Shown here in pieces: positions 7,216 to 14,986 of a stretch of DNA of 44,734 bases. Below the pieces are notes generated by a model. The model was not told where the DNA came from. It did not search any database and worked only from the letters and a program-made list of their open reading frames with translations. This stretch comes from a bacterium (GTDB taxonomy: Bacteria > Electryoneota > B3-LCP), in NCBI GenBank assembly GCA_026394195.1, contig JAPKYS010000068.1:1-44734 (forward strand). The letters are read 5' to 3'. Both the position numbers and the translations under genes were made by a program. Numbering within the stretch: position 1 is the first letter of the stretch; every line of letters starts with the position of its first letter.

Positions 7216-8491
7216 ACTCCCTCCCGATTTTAGACAGGATAAACGGCGTCTTGCCGCCGGGGCGTTTTTCCAATTCGGACACGATGCGGAAATCGATCTG
7301 CATCCGGTCGCCCAGGCGCTTGCGCAGGTCGCGTTCCAGCGCCTGCTGAGACGGTTCGCCATAGCTGCCATCCACGACCAGGTTGACGTAGATGTGATCC
7401 AGAGCGTCCTGCACCACCTGCGACGTCACAACGCCCTTGCCGTTATCGATGGAATGCGACATAACCGCTCCTAACAGTCTGCCGTCGGGCGTTTCCAGGT
7501 AGTCGCACTGTTTGCCCAGGATGTCGCCGACCCGCGTCAGGGATAGACCGCAGGAGCACTCCTGCGTCTCGCTGACCACCACGCTATCCCGGGTGCGGTA
7601 GCGAATCAGCGGCATGGCGTAGTTGTACAGCCCCGTCCCCACCAATTCGCCGACCTGTTTCCCCGTAGCCGGATCGGTGCGGGTATCCACGATTTCGTGA
7701 CAGGCGAAATCGTCGCAGAGGTGCAACCCGTGCCGTTCGCATTCGGCGATCATCGAAGCGCATTCGTGCTGCGAATAGTAGGTGAAGACCGGGCAGCCGT
7801 AGGACGCCGTCAGCGACGCTCGCTTGTGCTCCGACAGCGTTTCGCCGTAGGTCACCAGCGCCACCGGAGGCGGAATCGTCAAGCCCGCTTCCTGAGCGAA
7901 CCGCGCCAGCATCACCAGATCGAAAGGGAAGCCCATGAAAAAGCGCGGCTTCAGCTTCTGGATCATGCGGATGACTGCTGCGGCGGAATCCCGCTTCAGC
8001 CGGTTGGAATCGAAGCGCAGCACCCGGTAGAGCGGGTAATACTGGCAGTCGCCGCCCTTAAGGTAATAGCTCTGCAGGCTGAAGGTCTTCATGCCGATGT
8101 GGTAGCCTGCCCAATGGTAGCTCCTCAGCAGAGCGGCCAGCTTGTTGCTGCGCGCTCCCCGGTCGACGATCAGGTGCAGCGGCGTCCCCGTCGAACCGCT
8201 GGTGGATTCCCAGACCACGCCGTAGCGGTTGGCGTTATCGGCGATCAATTCCTGCTGGCGAGTCCGCACGGTTTCCTTGTCCAGCAGCGGGATCTGGTGT
8301 AGATCCTCCCGACCGGAAAATTTGACTGGATCGAGTCCGATCTGCTTGAACAGCTGGCGATAATAGGGGACGCGCTCCCCGGCGTGACGGATCAGCCGCC
8401 GCAGCCGCTCGTCCTGATGGGCTTCCAGCCGTCGGCGCTCCCAGCGCTGGCTGCGCTGGTAGAAAAGGTATTGAAGGAGATAATCGAACAA
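7208..8491 (-). CDS. CapK/PaaK-like adenylate-forming enzyme
   Basis: 427 aa, starting with TTG at 8491. The ANL-superfamily phosphate loop ESTSGSTGTP (residues 95-104) is clear. YYSQHE at 238-243 stands where phenylacetate-CoA ligases have their Tyr-x-x-x-Glu motif, and LIRYRTRD (295-302) carries the adenylate-binding Asp. The family (COG1541) includes PaaK and the capsule gene CapK; members activate a carboxylic acid as acyl-AMP, often going on to CoA. Its position with CitE-, MaoC- and NeuD-like genes in a sugar cluster suggests it activates an acid used to acylate a sugar (inference). It ends 8 nt inside the secreted FG-GAP gene. Confidence 0.75.
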   Translation of the reverse strand: MFDYLLQYLFYQRSQRWERRRLEAHQDERLRRLIRHAGERVPYYRQLFKQIGLDPVKFSGREDLHQIPLLDKETVRTRQQELIADNANRYGVVWESTSGSTGTPLHLIVDRGARSNKLAALLRSYHWAGYHIGMKTFSLQSYYLKGGDCQYYPLYRVLRFDSNRLKRDSAAAVIRMIQKLKPRFFMGFPFDLVMLARFAQEAGLTIPPPVALVTYGETLSEHKRASLTASYGCPVFTYYSQHECASMIAECERHGLHLCDDFACHEIVDTRTDPATGKQVGELVGTGLYNYAMPLIRYRTRDSVVVSETQECSCGLSLTRVGDILGKQCDYLETPDGRLLGAVMSHSIDNGKGVVTSQVVQDALDHIYVNLVVDGSYGEPSQQALERDLRKRLGDRMQIDFRIVSELEKRPGGKTPFILSKIGREYG

Positions 8492-8717
8492 GGGGCGGAA
8501 CTCTCTTTTCCACCCCGCCCTGAAGGACGGGGCTTTGGAAATCGGTAGCTAGGTGCTTTTCTCGAAGGGACCACTTTGTGGAGCACCGGGCAATGGGCCG
8601 ATTGCCGATTTCCCTGATTATGCTGCTTAAAACGCCATCCCCCTCGCCCCGCCCTGAAGAACGGGGCTATACACTTCCAAGCCCCATGAATGGGGCTCCA
8701 GGCCCCTTCAGGGGTCT
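8492..8717. repeat. Gap with GC-rich hairpin repeats
   Basis: Contains two copies of a ccccgccctgaag-acgggg hairpin (8512-8533 and 8648-8667), agccccatgaatggggct (8679-8696) and aggccccttcaggggtct (8700-8717). The last lies directly against the TAA stop of the CitE-like gene and may act as a transcript-end hairpin, although no T-run follows. Related copies are near 37710 and 41440. Confidence 0.7.
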
Positions 8718-9632
8718 TTATTTCGTATAGTCCGGTGCTTTAGCGCCGGGCAGAGCCATCCCCTCCGCTCTTGCCAGCAGCTTTTTCGCCGCTCGGACGG
8801 TGGGCGGAGACACGAATTCGCCGCCTGAAATGAAGACGCCCTGCTGCTGTGCCGCTTCCGCTGCGGCGACCAGGCTGCGAGCCTGTTGAATCTCTTCAGG
8901 CGTCGGTGTGTAGATCTGATGGATGACCGGTATCTGCCGGGGGGACAAAGTCAGCATGCCGCTGAAACCCAAGCTTCGCCCCATTTCGGCGAATTGTTTC
9001 AGGCCGTCCAGATCGTGCACTTTGACGTAGGGCGCGTCGATGGGTTCAATCTGGGCGGCTCGGGCTGCGGCAGCTACCTGGGATCGTGCCCAGAGCAGAC
9101 TTTGTTCGTTTTCGCAGTGCCGCCCCTGCAAGTCCGCCAGATAGTCTTCGCAGCCGAAGATGGCGGCTGCTATCCGGTTGCAAGCAGTGAGGATGGAAAA
9201 GGCGTGCAGCACTCCTCGCGCCGACTCCAGCAGCGGCAGCAGTGCGAAGCGGTTCGGCTCGAACCGATTGGATTTTTCGATCTTTAGCAGGAGCTGGTTC
9301 ACTTCTTCCAGTTCCACCGAACTGCTGGCCTGCGGATAGACAAATCCGGTCACGCGATCTGAGGCAAACACTTCCAGATCGTCCGCCGTCAGCCTTGATG
9401 GCAGCGAATTGACGCGCACGAAGACCGTCGCATCCCCGAAAACACCCCGGTCCAGTGCTTGCCGCGCCGCCTTGCGAGCCAGATCCTTGTATGCTGCCGG
9501 TACGGCGTCTTCCAGATCGAGAACCAAAGCATCCGCTCCGGCGCGAGCCGCTTTTTCGAACAGCGCTTCCCGGTGCCCGGGGACGAAGAGCAGCGATCGA
9601 AATGTTTTCAAGCCATGGTCAGGTTTGGGCAT
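8718..9632 (-). CDS. HpcH/HpaI aldolase / CitE-like (citrate lyase beta / malyl-CoA lyase family)
   Basis: 304 aa, the family's usual length. SLLFVPGHREALFEKAARAGADALVLDLEDAVP (residues 13-45; motif DLED 39-42), FVRVNS (Arg73), LLPLLES (Glu136) and FGCEDYLADLQG (159-170) match the CitE/Mcl TIM-barrel, including its Mg-binding acidic residues. Known members cleave or form citryl-, malyl- or citramalyl-CoA. There are no citrate lyase alpha or gamma subunits nearby. Instead a MaoC-like hydratase lies 16 nt upstream, so a CoA-thioester carbon-carbon step followed or preceded by hydration/dehydration is likelier. The setting among sugar genes suggests synthesis of an unusual acyl donor. Confidence 0.8.
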   Translation of the reverse strand: MPKPDHGLKTFRSLLFVPGHREALFEKAARAGADALVLDLEDAVPAAYKDLARKAARQALDRGVFGDATVFVRVNSLPSRLTADDLEVFASDRVTGFVYPQASSSVELEEVNQLLLKIEKSNRFEPNRFALLPLLESARGVLHAFSILTACNRIAAAIFGCEDYLADLQGRHCENEQSLLWARSQVAAAARAAQIEPIDAPYVKVHDLDGLKQFAEMGRSLGFSGMLTLSPRQIPVIHQIYTPTPEEIQQARSLVAAAEAAQQQGVFISGGEFVSPPTVRAAKKLLARAEGMALPGAKAPDYTK

Positions 9633-9648
9633 GATTACACCGCTTTAG

Positions 9649-10113
9649 TTAAGTGGGCAGCACAATAGGAAGCAAGACCCGGCGCTTGAAGCTCAAGACC
9701 TTCAAGCCATCCTGGTTGAATCCTTCAGTTTCGACGGTCAGGACGCCGCGATCCGGTTTTATCAGCGACGGTTCAACCGCCAGCACCTCGGAACGCGCGC
9801 CGATAGTATCTCCGACGAACACCGGCGCATGATGCACTACCTGTTCGTAACCCAAATTGGCGATGCAGGATCCGGAAATATCCGGTACCGACATCCCCAC
9901 CACCAGGCTAAAGATGTAAGGCCCTGCGACCAGTATCTTGCCGTGCTGCTTCCCACTGGCGTAGACCTCGTCGCTATGCAGCGGGTTGTGGTTCATGGTC
10001 AACAGGCAGAAGAGGTTATGGTCGCTTTCGGTCACGGTCTTGTGCGGCCAGTGCTCGAAGGTCTGACCTACGTGAAAATCGCCCAGCGTGCGTTGATAGG
10101 GTTGATCGGACAT
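9649..10113 (-). CDS. MaoC-like hot-dog hydratase/dehydratase
   Basis: 154 aa, single hot-dog domain. The signature region is TMNHNPLHSDE (39-49), with His46 kept. The usual GDxNPLH aspartate is replaced by Asn, as I recall for the MaoC branch that travels with CitE-like genes. The family adds or removes water across the double bond of enoyl-CoA. ATG 10113 overlaps the TGA of the upstream acyltransferase by one base, and the CitE-like gene follows after 16 nt, so the three are one operon. The Asn replacement could mean altered chemistry; the product is unknown. Confidence 0.75.
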   Translation of the reverse strand: MSDQPYQRTLGDFHVGQTFEHWPHKTVTESDHNLFCLLTMNHNPLHSDEVYASGKQHGKILVAGPYIFSLVVGMSVPDISGSCIANLGYEQVVHHAPVFVGDTIGARSEVLAVEPSLIKPDRGVLTVETEGFNQDGLKVLSFKRRVLLPIVLPT

Positions 10114-10787
10114 CAGGGTAACTCCTTTTTGGCCAGCCGTAAGAGTTTTGCCGGGACTCCCGCCCAGATTTCACCGTCGCCAACGTTGTTCAACAAGACC
10201 GCTCCCATCGCTACTGCCGAATAATCGCCCAGGGTCAGGTTTTCCCGGATGGTGGCGTTCAGACCGACGTGCACGCCCTTCCCCAGAGTCACGAAGGAGC
10301 TGATGCAGGCTTGCGCGGCGATATGGCAACAGTTGCCGATTTGGTCGTTGTGCCCGATGGTGGCGTTGACCATCACGAGGCAGCCTTTCCCCAGAGTGGC
10401 TCCCGAAGAGATCGAGGCGTTGGGCATCACTACGCACCCCGGACCCAATTTCACATTGGGAGCCACATAAGCCTTTGGATGCACGAAGGTTGCCAGCTTC
10501 TCGTCGGGAATTTTCAGGCTCTCCAGGAGTGCCAGGCGCTGGTCCTGCCCGTCGATGCGGAAGATGGTGTAGATGAAGTAATAGCCTTGTTGCAGGTAAT
10601 CTTCAACCTTTTGCAGGCTGCCCAGCGCCGGGTGCCCTTCAAGGTCGGACCCTGCCGGAAGGCGGTCGTTGAGATAACCGGCGACTTCCCATTCTCCATA
10701 ATCCCTTTTGGCGGCGTCATCCAGCGCCGCGGCGATGACGGAACCGTTGCCGATCCCGCCGATGATGACAACCTTCTTAATTGGCAC
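10113..10787 (-). CDS. NeuD/PglD-like sugar O/N-acyltransferase (left-handed beta-helix)
   Basis: 224 aa. The N-terminal Rossmann-like motif KKVVIIGGIGNG (4-15) is followed from about residue 100 by hexapeptide repeats (VKLGPGCVVMPNASI ... GEIWAGVPAK), as in NeuD and PglD. IGHNDQIG places His146 where PglD has its catalytic base. The family transfers acetyl, or another acyl group from CoA, to an amino- or hydroxy-sugar nucleotide. The marked start is GTG 10787, but an AGGAG motif sits only 1 nt before it and 7 nt before ATT at 10781, where the family's MKKVVI begins. It is co-transcribed with GT2, MaoC and CitE. The likely acceptor is the amino sugar made by the WecE-like enzyme (inference). 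Confidence 0.75.
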   Translation of the reverse strand: MPIKKVVIIGGIGNGSVIAAALDDAAKRDYGEWEVAGYLNDRLPAGSDLEGHPALGSLQKVEDYLQQGYYFIYTIFRIDGQDQRLALLESLKIPDEKLATFVHPKAYVAPNVKLGPGCVVMPNASISSGATLGKGCLVMVNATIGHNDQIGNCCHIAAQACISSFVTLGKGVHVGLNATIRENLTLGDYSAVAMGAVLLNNVGDGEIWAGVPAKLLRLAKKELP

Positions 10788-10794
10788 GCTCCTA

Positions 10795-11772
10795 TTATAA
10801 AACCTGGAAGACTTTCTGATAGATATGGCTGACGATGTACCTGATTTTATGTTTCATTCGACTCTGTAGTCGGTCCAGCAGGGCGCTCAGAATTCCCAGG
10901 CAGACAACCAGCAAACTCAGCGCAAAAAGCAGTATTACGAAGAAGATGACCCAGCCGGATGGATTTACGGTCGGGAGGATATGGACAATCATAAGGTACC
11001 AGACTCCCCACAATCCGATGGCGCCGAGAATCAACCCCAGCCTGGCGATTAATCGGAAGGGGATGGTGGAATATTTCAAAATTCGATCCAGACCCAGGTT
11101 CAGCATCCTGCGGAATGTATATCCGCTCGATCCTGCATACCGAGCTTCGCGGGGCAATTCGACCGCGGCGTAGCGATAACCCAGCCAGAGCAGAAAGCTG
11201 AGCGCGCTGCCTCTGCGTTCGGGATGCTGCTTCAGCACGTCGATCAACTCTCGCTTTAAAACCCGGAATACCCGGGCTCCTAAAGGCGAACGAATGCTGG
11301 TCATTTTATTCGCCAGCGCATTAAACCCTTTGGAGACCAGGATCTTCCAGCGCTGATCCTGGCGCTGTGAAGAGGTGGCGATAGACATGGGGACCTTTTG
11401 GGTCAGCAGAGCATCGATCAAGGCCGCAATATCTTCAGGACGATCCTGCAGGTCGCTGTCCATGATGACGATGTAGTCGCCGGTCGCCAGTTCCAGACCT
11501 GCCTCGATGGCATTGGGCTGCCCGAAGTTCCCGTCCAATTGGACGATAGTGATCGAATCGTCCGCCGCGCGCAGATCCATTAAAACCCGCAGCGATCCGT
11601 CGCTGCTGCCGTCATCGACGTAGATTATTTCAGAGTTCTGAGTAATACTCCGGAGAGCAGCATCGAGCCGACGATGGAGTTCAGGCAGTACCTCCTCGTC
11701 GTTGAACACGGGGATGACAACGGATAGTTTCAGGTCTTTGGGTTGCGGCTCCATGAGAGTATAGACTAACAA
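10795..11772 (-). CDS. GT2 family glycosyltransferase (GtrB/ArnC/DPM1-like) with C-terminal membrane anchor
   Basis: 325 aa from TTG 11772; ATG 11754 (MEPQPKDLK) is an alternative start. The GT-A domain has LSVVIPVFNDEEVLP, YVDDGSSDGS, QLDGNFGQPNAIEAG and the metal-binding DSDLQD. Two hydrophobic segments near residues 240-262 and 270-300 anchor it in the membrane. Relatives move a sugar from a nucleotide donor to undecaprenyl phosphate for use outside the membrane. It lies between wbqC (2-nt gap) and the NeuD-like gene (7-nt gap). The lipid-linked sugar is not predictable from sequence. Confidence 0.85.
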   Translation of the reverse strand: MLVYTLMEPQPKDLKLSVVIPVFNDEEVLPELHRRLDAALRSITQNSEIIYVDDGSSDGSLRVLMDLRAADDSITIVQLDGNFGQPNAIEAGLELATGDYIVIMDSDLQDRPEDIAALIDALLTQKVPMSIATSSQRQDQRWKILVSKGFNALANKMTSIRSPLGARVFRVLKRELIDVLKQHPERRGSALSFLLWLGYRYAAVELPREARYAGSSGYTFRRMLNLGLDRILKYSTIPFRLIARLGLILGAIGLWGVWYLMIVHILPTVNPSGWVIFFVILLFALSLLVVCLGILSALLDRLQSRMKHKIRYIVSHIYQKVFQVL

Positions 11773-11774
11773 GT

Positions 11775-12479
11775 TTAAGTATTGGTCGAAAAGCTCTTCA
11801 GGTATTTCCCGGCTTTCATACCCGTATTGAAGAGCAGATCCAATATACTGACTTCATGCACGAAAGGAGGATAAAGCTGGTCATATTCCGGGTAATCCGA
11901 ATAATCCATATACTGCACTTCGATCCCGGCTTCTTTAAACAACTCTTCGCGCAGGTATTCTTTCGCCGTCGGGCCTGATATGTATATACCGGCTCCTCGC
12001 TTGAGACAGAGATCTACCAGCCGGTCTGTCTTCCCCTGCACCAGGGGGTAATCCATTGACCAGGAGAATTGGGTCTTTATGCCTAGCAGGTCACAGATCG
12101 CGGCGATGAAGCGGAAATTGATCTTGCTGATGGTAAGATCTTCGTATTCGAGGAATAACTGCTTGAAAAGCTCCCGGAAATCCTGGAAGTGTGCAGCCCT
12201 GCCATAGCTGCGCTCGATGGTTTCCCAATGCCGCATGGTCCAGGCAGGGTCGCTGATCTGCGTATCCTTGATGGCTTGTGTAAACCTGCCCTTGACCGAC
12301 ACGGGCACCGTCAACCAGATCACCCCTCCGGCAGTCTTGATGCGGTTGCGATTGATCCAAAAACGTTTGACGTACTGCATGTCATCGTAGAGGATCACCT
12401 CATCAGCCAGATTGATGCGGTCGAAGTACCCCTTCCAAGGGATATAAAAGGACTGCACGATAGCGAGTTTTTTCTTCAT
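11775..12479 (-). CDS. WbqC family protein
   Basis: 234 aa from ATG 12479; a TTG 7 codons earlier is in frame, but the family begins at KKKLAIVQSFYIPWKGYFDRI. Other family features seen are YDDMQYVKRFWINRNRI, WLTVPV and YISGPTAKEYL. WbqC-like proteins are common in O-antigen and capsule clusters with aminated or acylated sugars; their precise reaction is not established. This is the first gene of the minus-strand operon, whose promoter is at 12529-12557. It runs on into GT2, acyltransferase, MaoC and CitE. Confidence 0.85.
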   Translation of the reverse strand: MKKKLAIVQSFYIPWKGYFDRINLADEVILYDDMQYVKRFWINRNRIKTAGGVIWLTVPVSVKGRFTQAIKDTQISDPAWTMRHWETIERSYGRAAHFQDFRELFKQLFLEYEDLTISKINFRFIAAICDLLGIKTQFSWSMDYPLVQGKTDRLVDLCLKRGAGIYISGPTAKEYLREELFKEAGIEVQYMDYSDYPEYDQLYPPFVHEVSILDLLFNTGMKAGKYLKSFSTNT

Positions 12480-12528
12480 CTCAGACGTCCGGAAAACCAA
12501 TATTCTTTCCCGAATTGACCCATTCCAG

Positions 12529-12557
12529 AATATAAGCTAAAAAGATCGAAATGTCAA
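12529..12557 (-). promoter_or_regulatory. Promoter of the WbqC operon (TTGACA-17-TATATT)
   Basis: Minus strand: -35 TTGACA (12557-12552), 17-nt spacer, -10 TATATT (12534-12529). It is back to back with the plus-strand promoter at 12596. Confidence 0.7.
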
Positions 12558-12595
12558 GAGCAGTCAAGTCTGATGTGTATTAGGAACAAAATATT

Positions 12596-12624
12596 TTGCA
12601 GTGGCACACTCTTCGCCTTATATT
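12596..12624 (+). promoter_or_regulatory. Promoter of the RidA-KdsA operon (TTGCAG-17-TATATT)
   Basis: -35 TTGCAG 12596-12601, spacer 17, -10 TATATT 12619-12624; ATG follows at 12681. Confidence 0.65.
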
Positions 12625-12680
12625 TAGTGCAAAAAGCGTTCGAGTAAATTTTCACATAACCAAAATAATGGGGATCGATC

Positions 12681-13091
12681 ATGGGAAAATTCCAGCGTTT
12701 GCAGCCGGAAGGTGAATTCAGCGGATTGATGGGAGCGTACTCACACGGCATCAAAGTGCCACTACCGGGCGCAGATTTGATCTTTCTGACGGGTCAGAAA
12801 GCCATGGATTCAAAAGGAAACATCATCGCTCTGGGAGACGTGGAGAAACAGACGGATTACATTTTCCAGAACATCATAAAATTGCTGGCGGAAGCCGGCG
12901 CAACTTTAGAAGACGTTGTCAAAGCGCAAATATTCGTGCTGAATATGCAAGATTTTCCCAAAATATCCGGCGTACGCAACCATTATTTCGAGAAAATCCG
13001 GCCTACTTCGGTGATGGTGGAAGTATCCGGTCTTTCCAAAAAGGGCTGCATGTTGGAGATCGCCGTCACGGCGGTGAAGCTGCATAAATAG
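12681..13091 (+). CDS. RidA/YjgF/UK114 family protein
   Basis: 136 aa, typical length. LIFLTGQKAMDSKGN, LAEAGATLEDVVKAQIFV and RPTSVMVEVSGLSKKGCMLEIAV match the family, with the substrate-binding Arg and the late Glu preserved. RidA proteins hydrolyse reactive enamine/imine intermediates, such as 2-aminoacrylate, released by PLP enzymes. Here it is the first gene of a four-gene operon that ends in a PLP aminotransferase. A dedicated role in clearing or channelling an imine in that pathway is plausible (inference). Confidence 0.85.
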   Translation: MGKFQRLQPEGEFSGLMGAYSHGIKVPLPGADLIFLTGQKAMDSKGNIIALGDVEKQTDYIFQNIIKLLAEAGATLEDVVKAQIFVLNMQDFPKISGVRNHYFEKIRPTSVMVEVSGLSKKGCMLEIAVTAVKLHK

Positions 13092-13129
13092 GGCAATTCG
13101 TAAGATAAAAGCTTGACCGAGCCAACGGT

Positions 13130-14149
13130 ATGGTATCTTCGGACAAAAATAACCGTTACGCCTGGCTTTTGCGTCCAGGAGTCCTGGAATTCAAAGATGA
13201 AGCCCTGCCCGCTTCGCTCGATCCGCATTTTGCTCGTTTGAGGATAGCGTACTGCGGGCTCTGCGGGTCCGACCTGGCTTACTATCTGGGACGTCCGGAG
13301 GCCGAGTATCCTCGCACTCTGGGTCACGAATATTTCGGTGAGATCGTGCAGGTGGGCGCGGCGGTCACGGCTTTTTATCCGGGTCAGCAGATCGCTGTCG
13401 ATCCCAATTACCGTTGCGGAACGTGCGATTACTGCCGGTCCGGAGCATCTCATCTGTGCGACTCGAGCGAAGCCAACCTGTTCCACCCCCGCGGACTGGC
13501 GAGGTTCGTCGACGTCCACGACTCCTACCTGCATCCCGTGCCTGCGTATCGATACTCCTGGCTGAGTGCTCTGATCGAACCGCTATCCGCCGCCCTCCAC
13601 GCCGTTGAACTAAGTCAGGCACAAGCTGAACAGCGAGCGCTTATCCTGGGATGTGGCAGCCAGGGCTTCATGCTGACGTTTGCGCTGACGCAGCTCTACC
13701 CGCAATTGAAAATAGCGGTCTATGACCCCAATACAAACAGGGCTCGCAACTTGGAAGAGGCATTCTGTCCGCACCTGTTGGCATTGCGCGCTTCGCCGAC
13801 GAGTCCTGACTACCCCCTCGTCTTCGAGGCGACGGGGGTAACGGCCGGTTTTGAGCAAGCCTGTCGAGCTCTTAAGAAAGGCGGTAGACTGGTCGTCCTG
13901 AGCCGCTACCGCGACCGGAAGTCGGTTGATCTGCCGGTGGAGTTCCCGCGCAAGGAACCGACGGTGATCTTTTCCCACCTCGATGGAGACGGTTCGCCCT
14001 TCGTTGCAGCCATGAACCTGCTGCTGGAAAAATGGGATGATCGATATAACTCGTTAATTGATATTCAGCCCTTCACTGATCTTCCCAGCGTCATGGCGAA
14101 TCTGGAGAATTCGCCATTCAACAAGACTATAATTGATATCAACCAATGA
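13130..14149 (+). CDS. Zinc-dependent medium-chain alcohol dehydrogenase
   Basis: 339 aa MDR enzyme. Catalytic zinc ligands: Cys42 (CGLCGSD), His66-Glu67 (GHEY) and Glu150 (LIEPLS). Structural zinc site: Cys96, Cys99, Cys102 and Cys110. The NAD(P)-binding turn is GCGSQG (174-179). It resembles threonine- and sorbitol-type dehydrogenases but has no closer identity visible. Between RidA and KdsA it could oxidise a sugar alcohol group to the carbonyl later aminated by the class V aminotransferase (inference). The start ATG 13130 has only a weak ribosome site. Confidence 0.85.
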   Translation: MVSSDKNNRYAWLLRPGVLEFKDEALPASLDPHFARLRIAYCGLCGSDLAYYLGRPEAEYPRTLGHEYFGEIVQVGAAVTAFYPGQQIAVDPNYRCGTCDYCRSGASHLCDSSEANLFHPRGLARFVDVHDSYLHPVPAYRYSWLSALIEPLSAALHAVELSQAQAEQRALILGCGSQGFMLTFALTQLYPQLKIAVYDPNTNRARNLEEAFCPHLLALRASPTSPDYPLVFEATGVTAGFEQACRALKKGGRLVVLSRYRDRKSVDLPVEFPRKEPTVIFSHLDGDGSPFVAAMNLLLEKWDDRYNSLIDIQPFTDLPSVMANLENSPFNKTIIDINQ

Positions 14150-14176
14150 TCCGCAAGTAAACATCCGGGGAGCAAC

Positions 14177-14986
14177 ATGTTGAATCCGATTATTCCTTCT
14201 TATCCCTTCCTGATCGCCGGGCCCTGCGCCCTCGAATCGGAGGAGATGGCGATTCAGATCGCTCAGACTTTGAAGCGTATCTCAGCAGAGCTGAAGATCA
14301 CCGTTATCTTCAAAGGCTCCTATACCAAAGCCAACCGAACGCGGGAGGACGCCTTCAACGGCCTGGGGTTGGAACAGGGGCTGGAGATATTGGCTTCGGT
14401 GCACCGGGAGACCGGTCTGCTGGTCACCTCCGACGTTCACGAAGCGAACGAAATCGAAAAAGCTGCTGAGGTATTGGACGTCATCCAGATTCCGGCGCTG
14501 CTGTGCAAGAATACCGGCGTATTGCACACCGCTGCTGATACTGGAAAAACCATCAACATCAAAAAGGGACACTTCCTGACAGCTCAGGATCTGCGCTATT
14601 CGGTGGAAAAGATCGAAGCTCGCGGCAACAGGAACATCATCTTGACTGAGCGCGGCAACCTGTTCGGGTACGGCGAAACCATCATCGATTTTCGCAATTT
14701 CAGCATCATGCGGGATTATGGCTATCCAGTGGTCTTCGACGTATCACATTCAGTCCGGAATACGGCTCGCCGCGCCGCCGACCCTTGCGGAGGCACTCCG
14801 CAGCACATCCCGCTGCTGACCCGCTGCGCCGCGGCGGCCGGAGCAGCCGGATTATTCGTCGAAACGCACCCGGCGCCCGACCGGGCGCTCTGCGACGCTG
14901 CAGTATCCTATCCGCTCGCTGATTTGGCGGCATTGGTGAAGGAGTTCAAACAAATGTACGAATTCACCCGGAATCTGACATTGTGA
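14177..14986 (+). CDS. kdsA: KdsA-like 3-deoxy-D-manno-octulosonate 8-phosphate synthase (variant)
   Basis: 269 aa, with GGGGAGC before ATG 14177. FLIAGPCALES carries Cys17, the mark of metal-dependent class II KDO-8-P synthases (Aquifex type). TSDVHE, VIQIPALLCKNT, NIKKGHFL, LTERGNLFGYG, FDVSHSV and ETHPAPDRALCDA complete the barrel. Known reaction: PEP + arabinose 5-phosphate to KDO-8-P. It departs from the family at the aldose-phosphate loop: FKGSYTKANRTR replaces FKxSFDKANRSS, FNGLGLE replaces YRGxGLE, and CKNTGVL replaces CRQTDLL. So the aldose partner may differ, or this may be a paralogue. It is followed with one-base overlap by the aminotransferase. No kdsB or kdsC is in the window. 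Confidence 0.8.
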   Translation: MLNPIIPSYPFLIAGPCALESEEMAIQIAQTLKRISAELKITVIFKGSYTKANRTREDAFNGLGLEQGLEILASVHRETGLLVTSDVHEANEIEKAAEVLDVIQIPALLCKNTGVLHTAADTGKTINIKKGHFLTAQDLRYSVEKIEARGNRNIILTERGNLFGYGETIIDFRNFSIMRDYGYPVVFDVSHSVRNTARRAADPCGGTPQHIPLLTRCAAAAGAAGLFVETHPAPDRALCDAAVSYPLADLAALVKEFKQMYEFTRNLTL

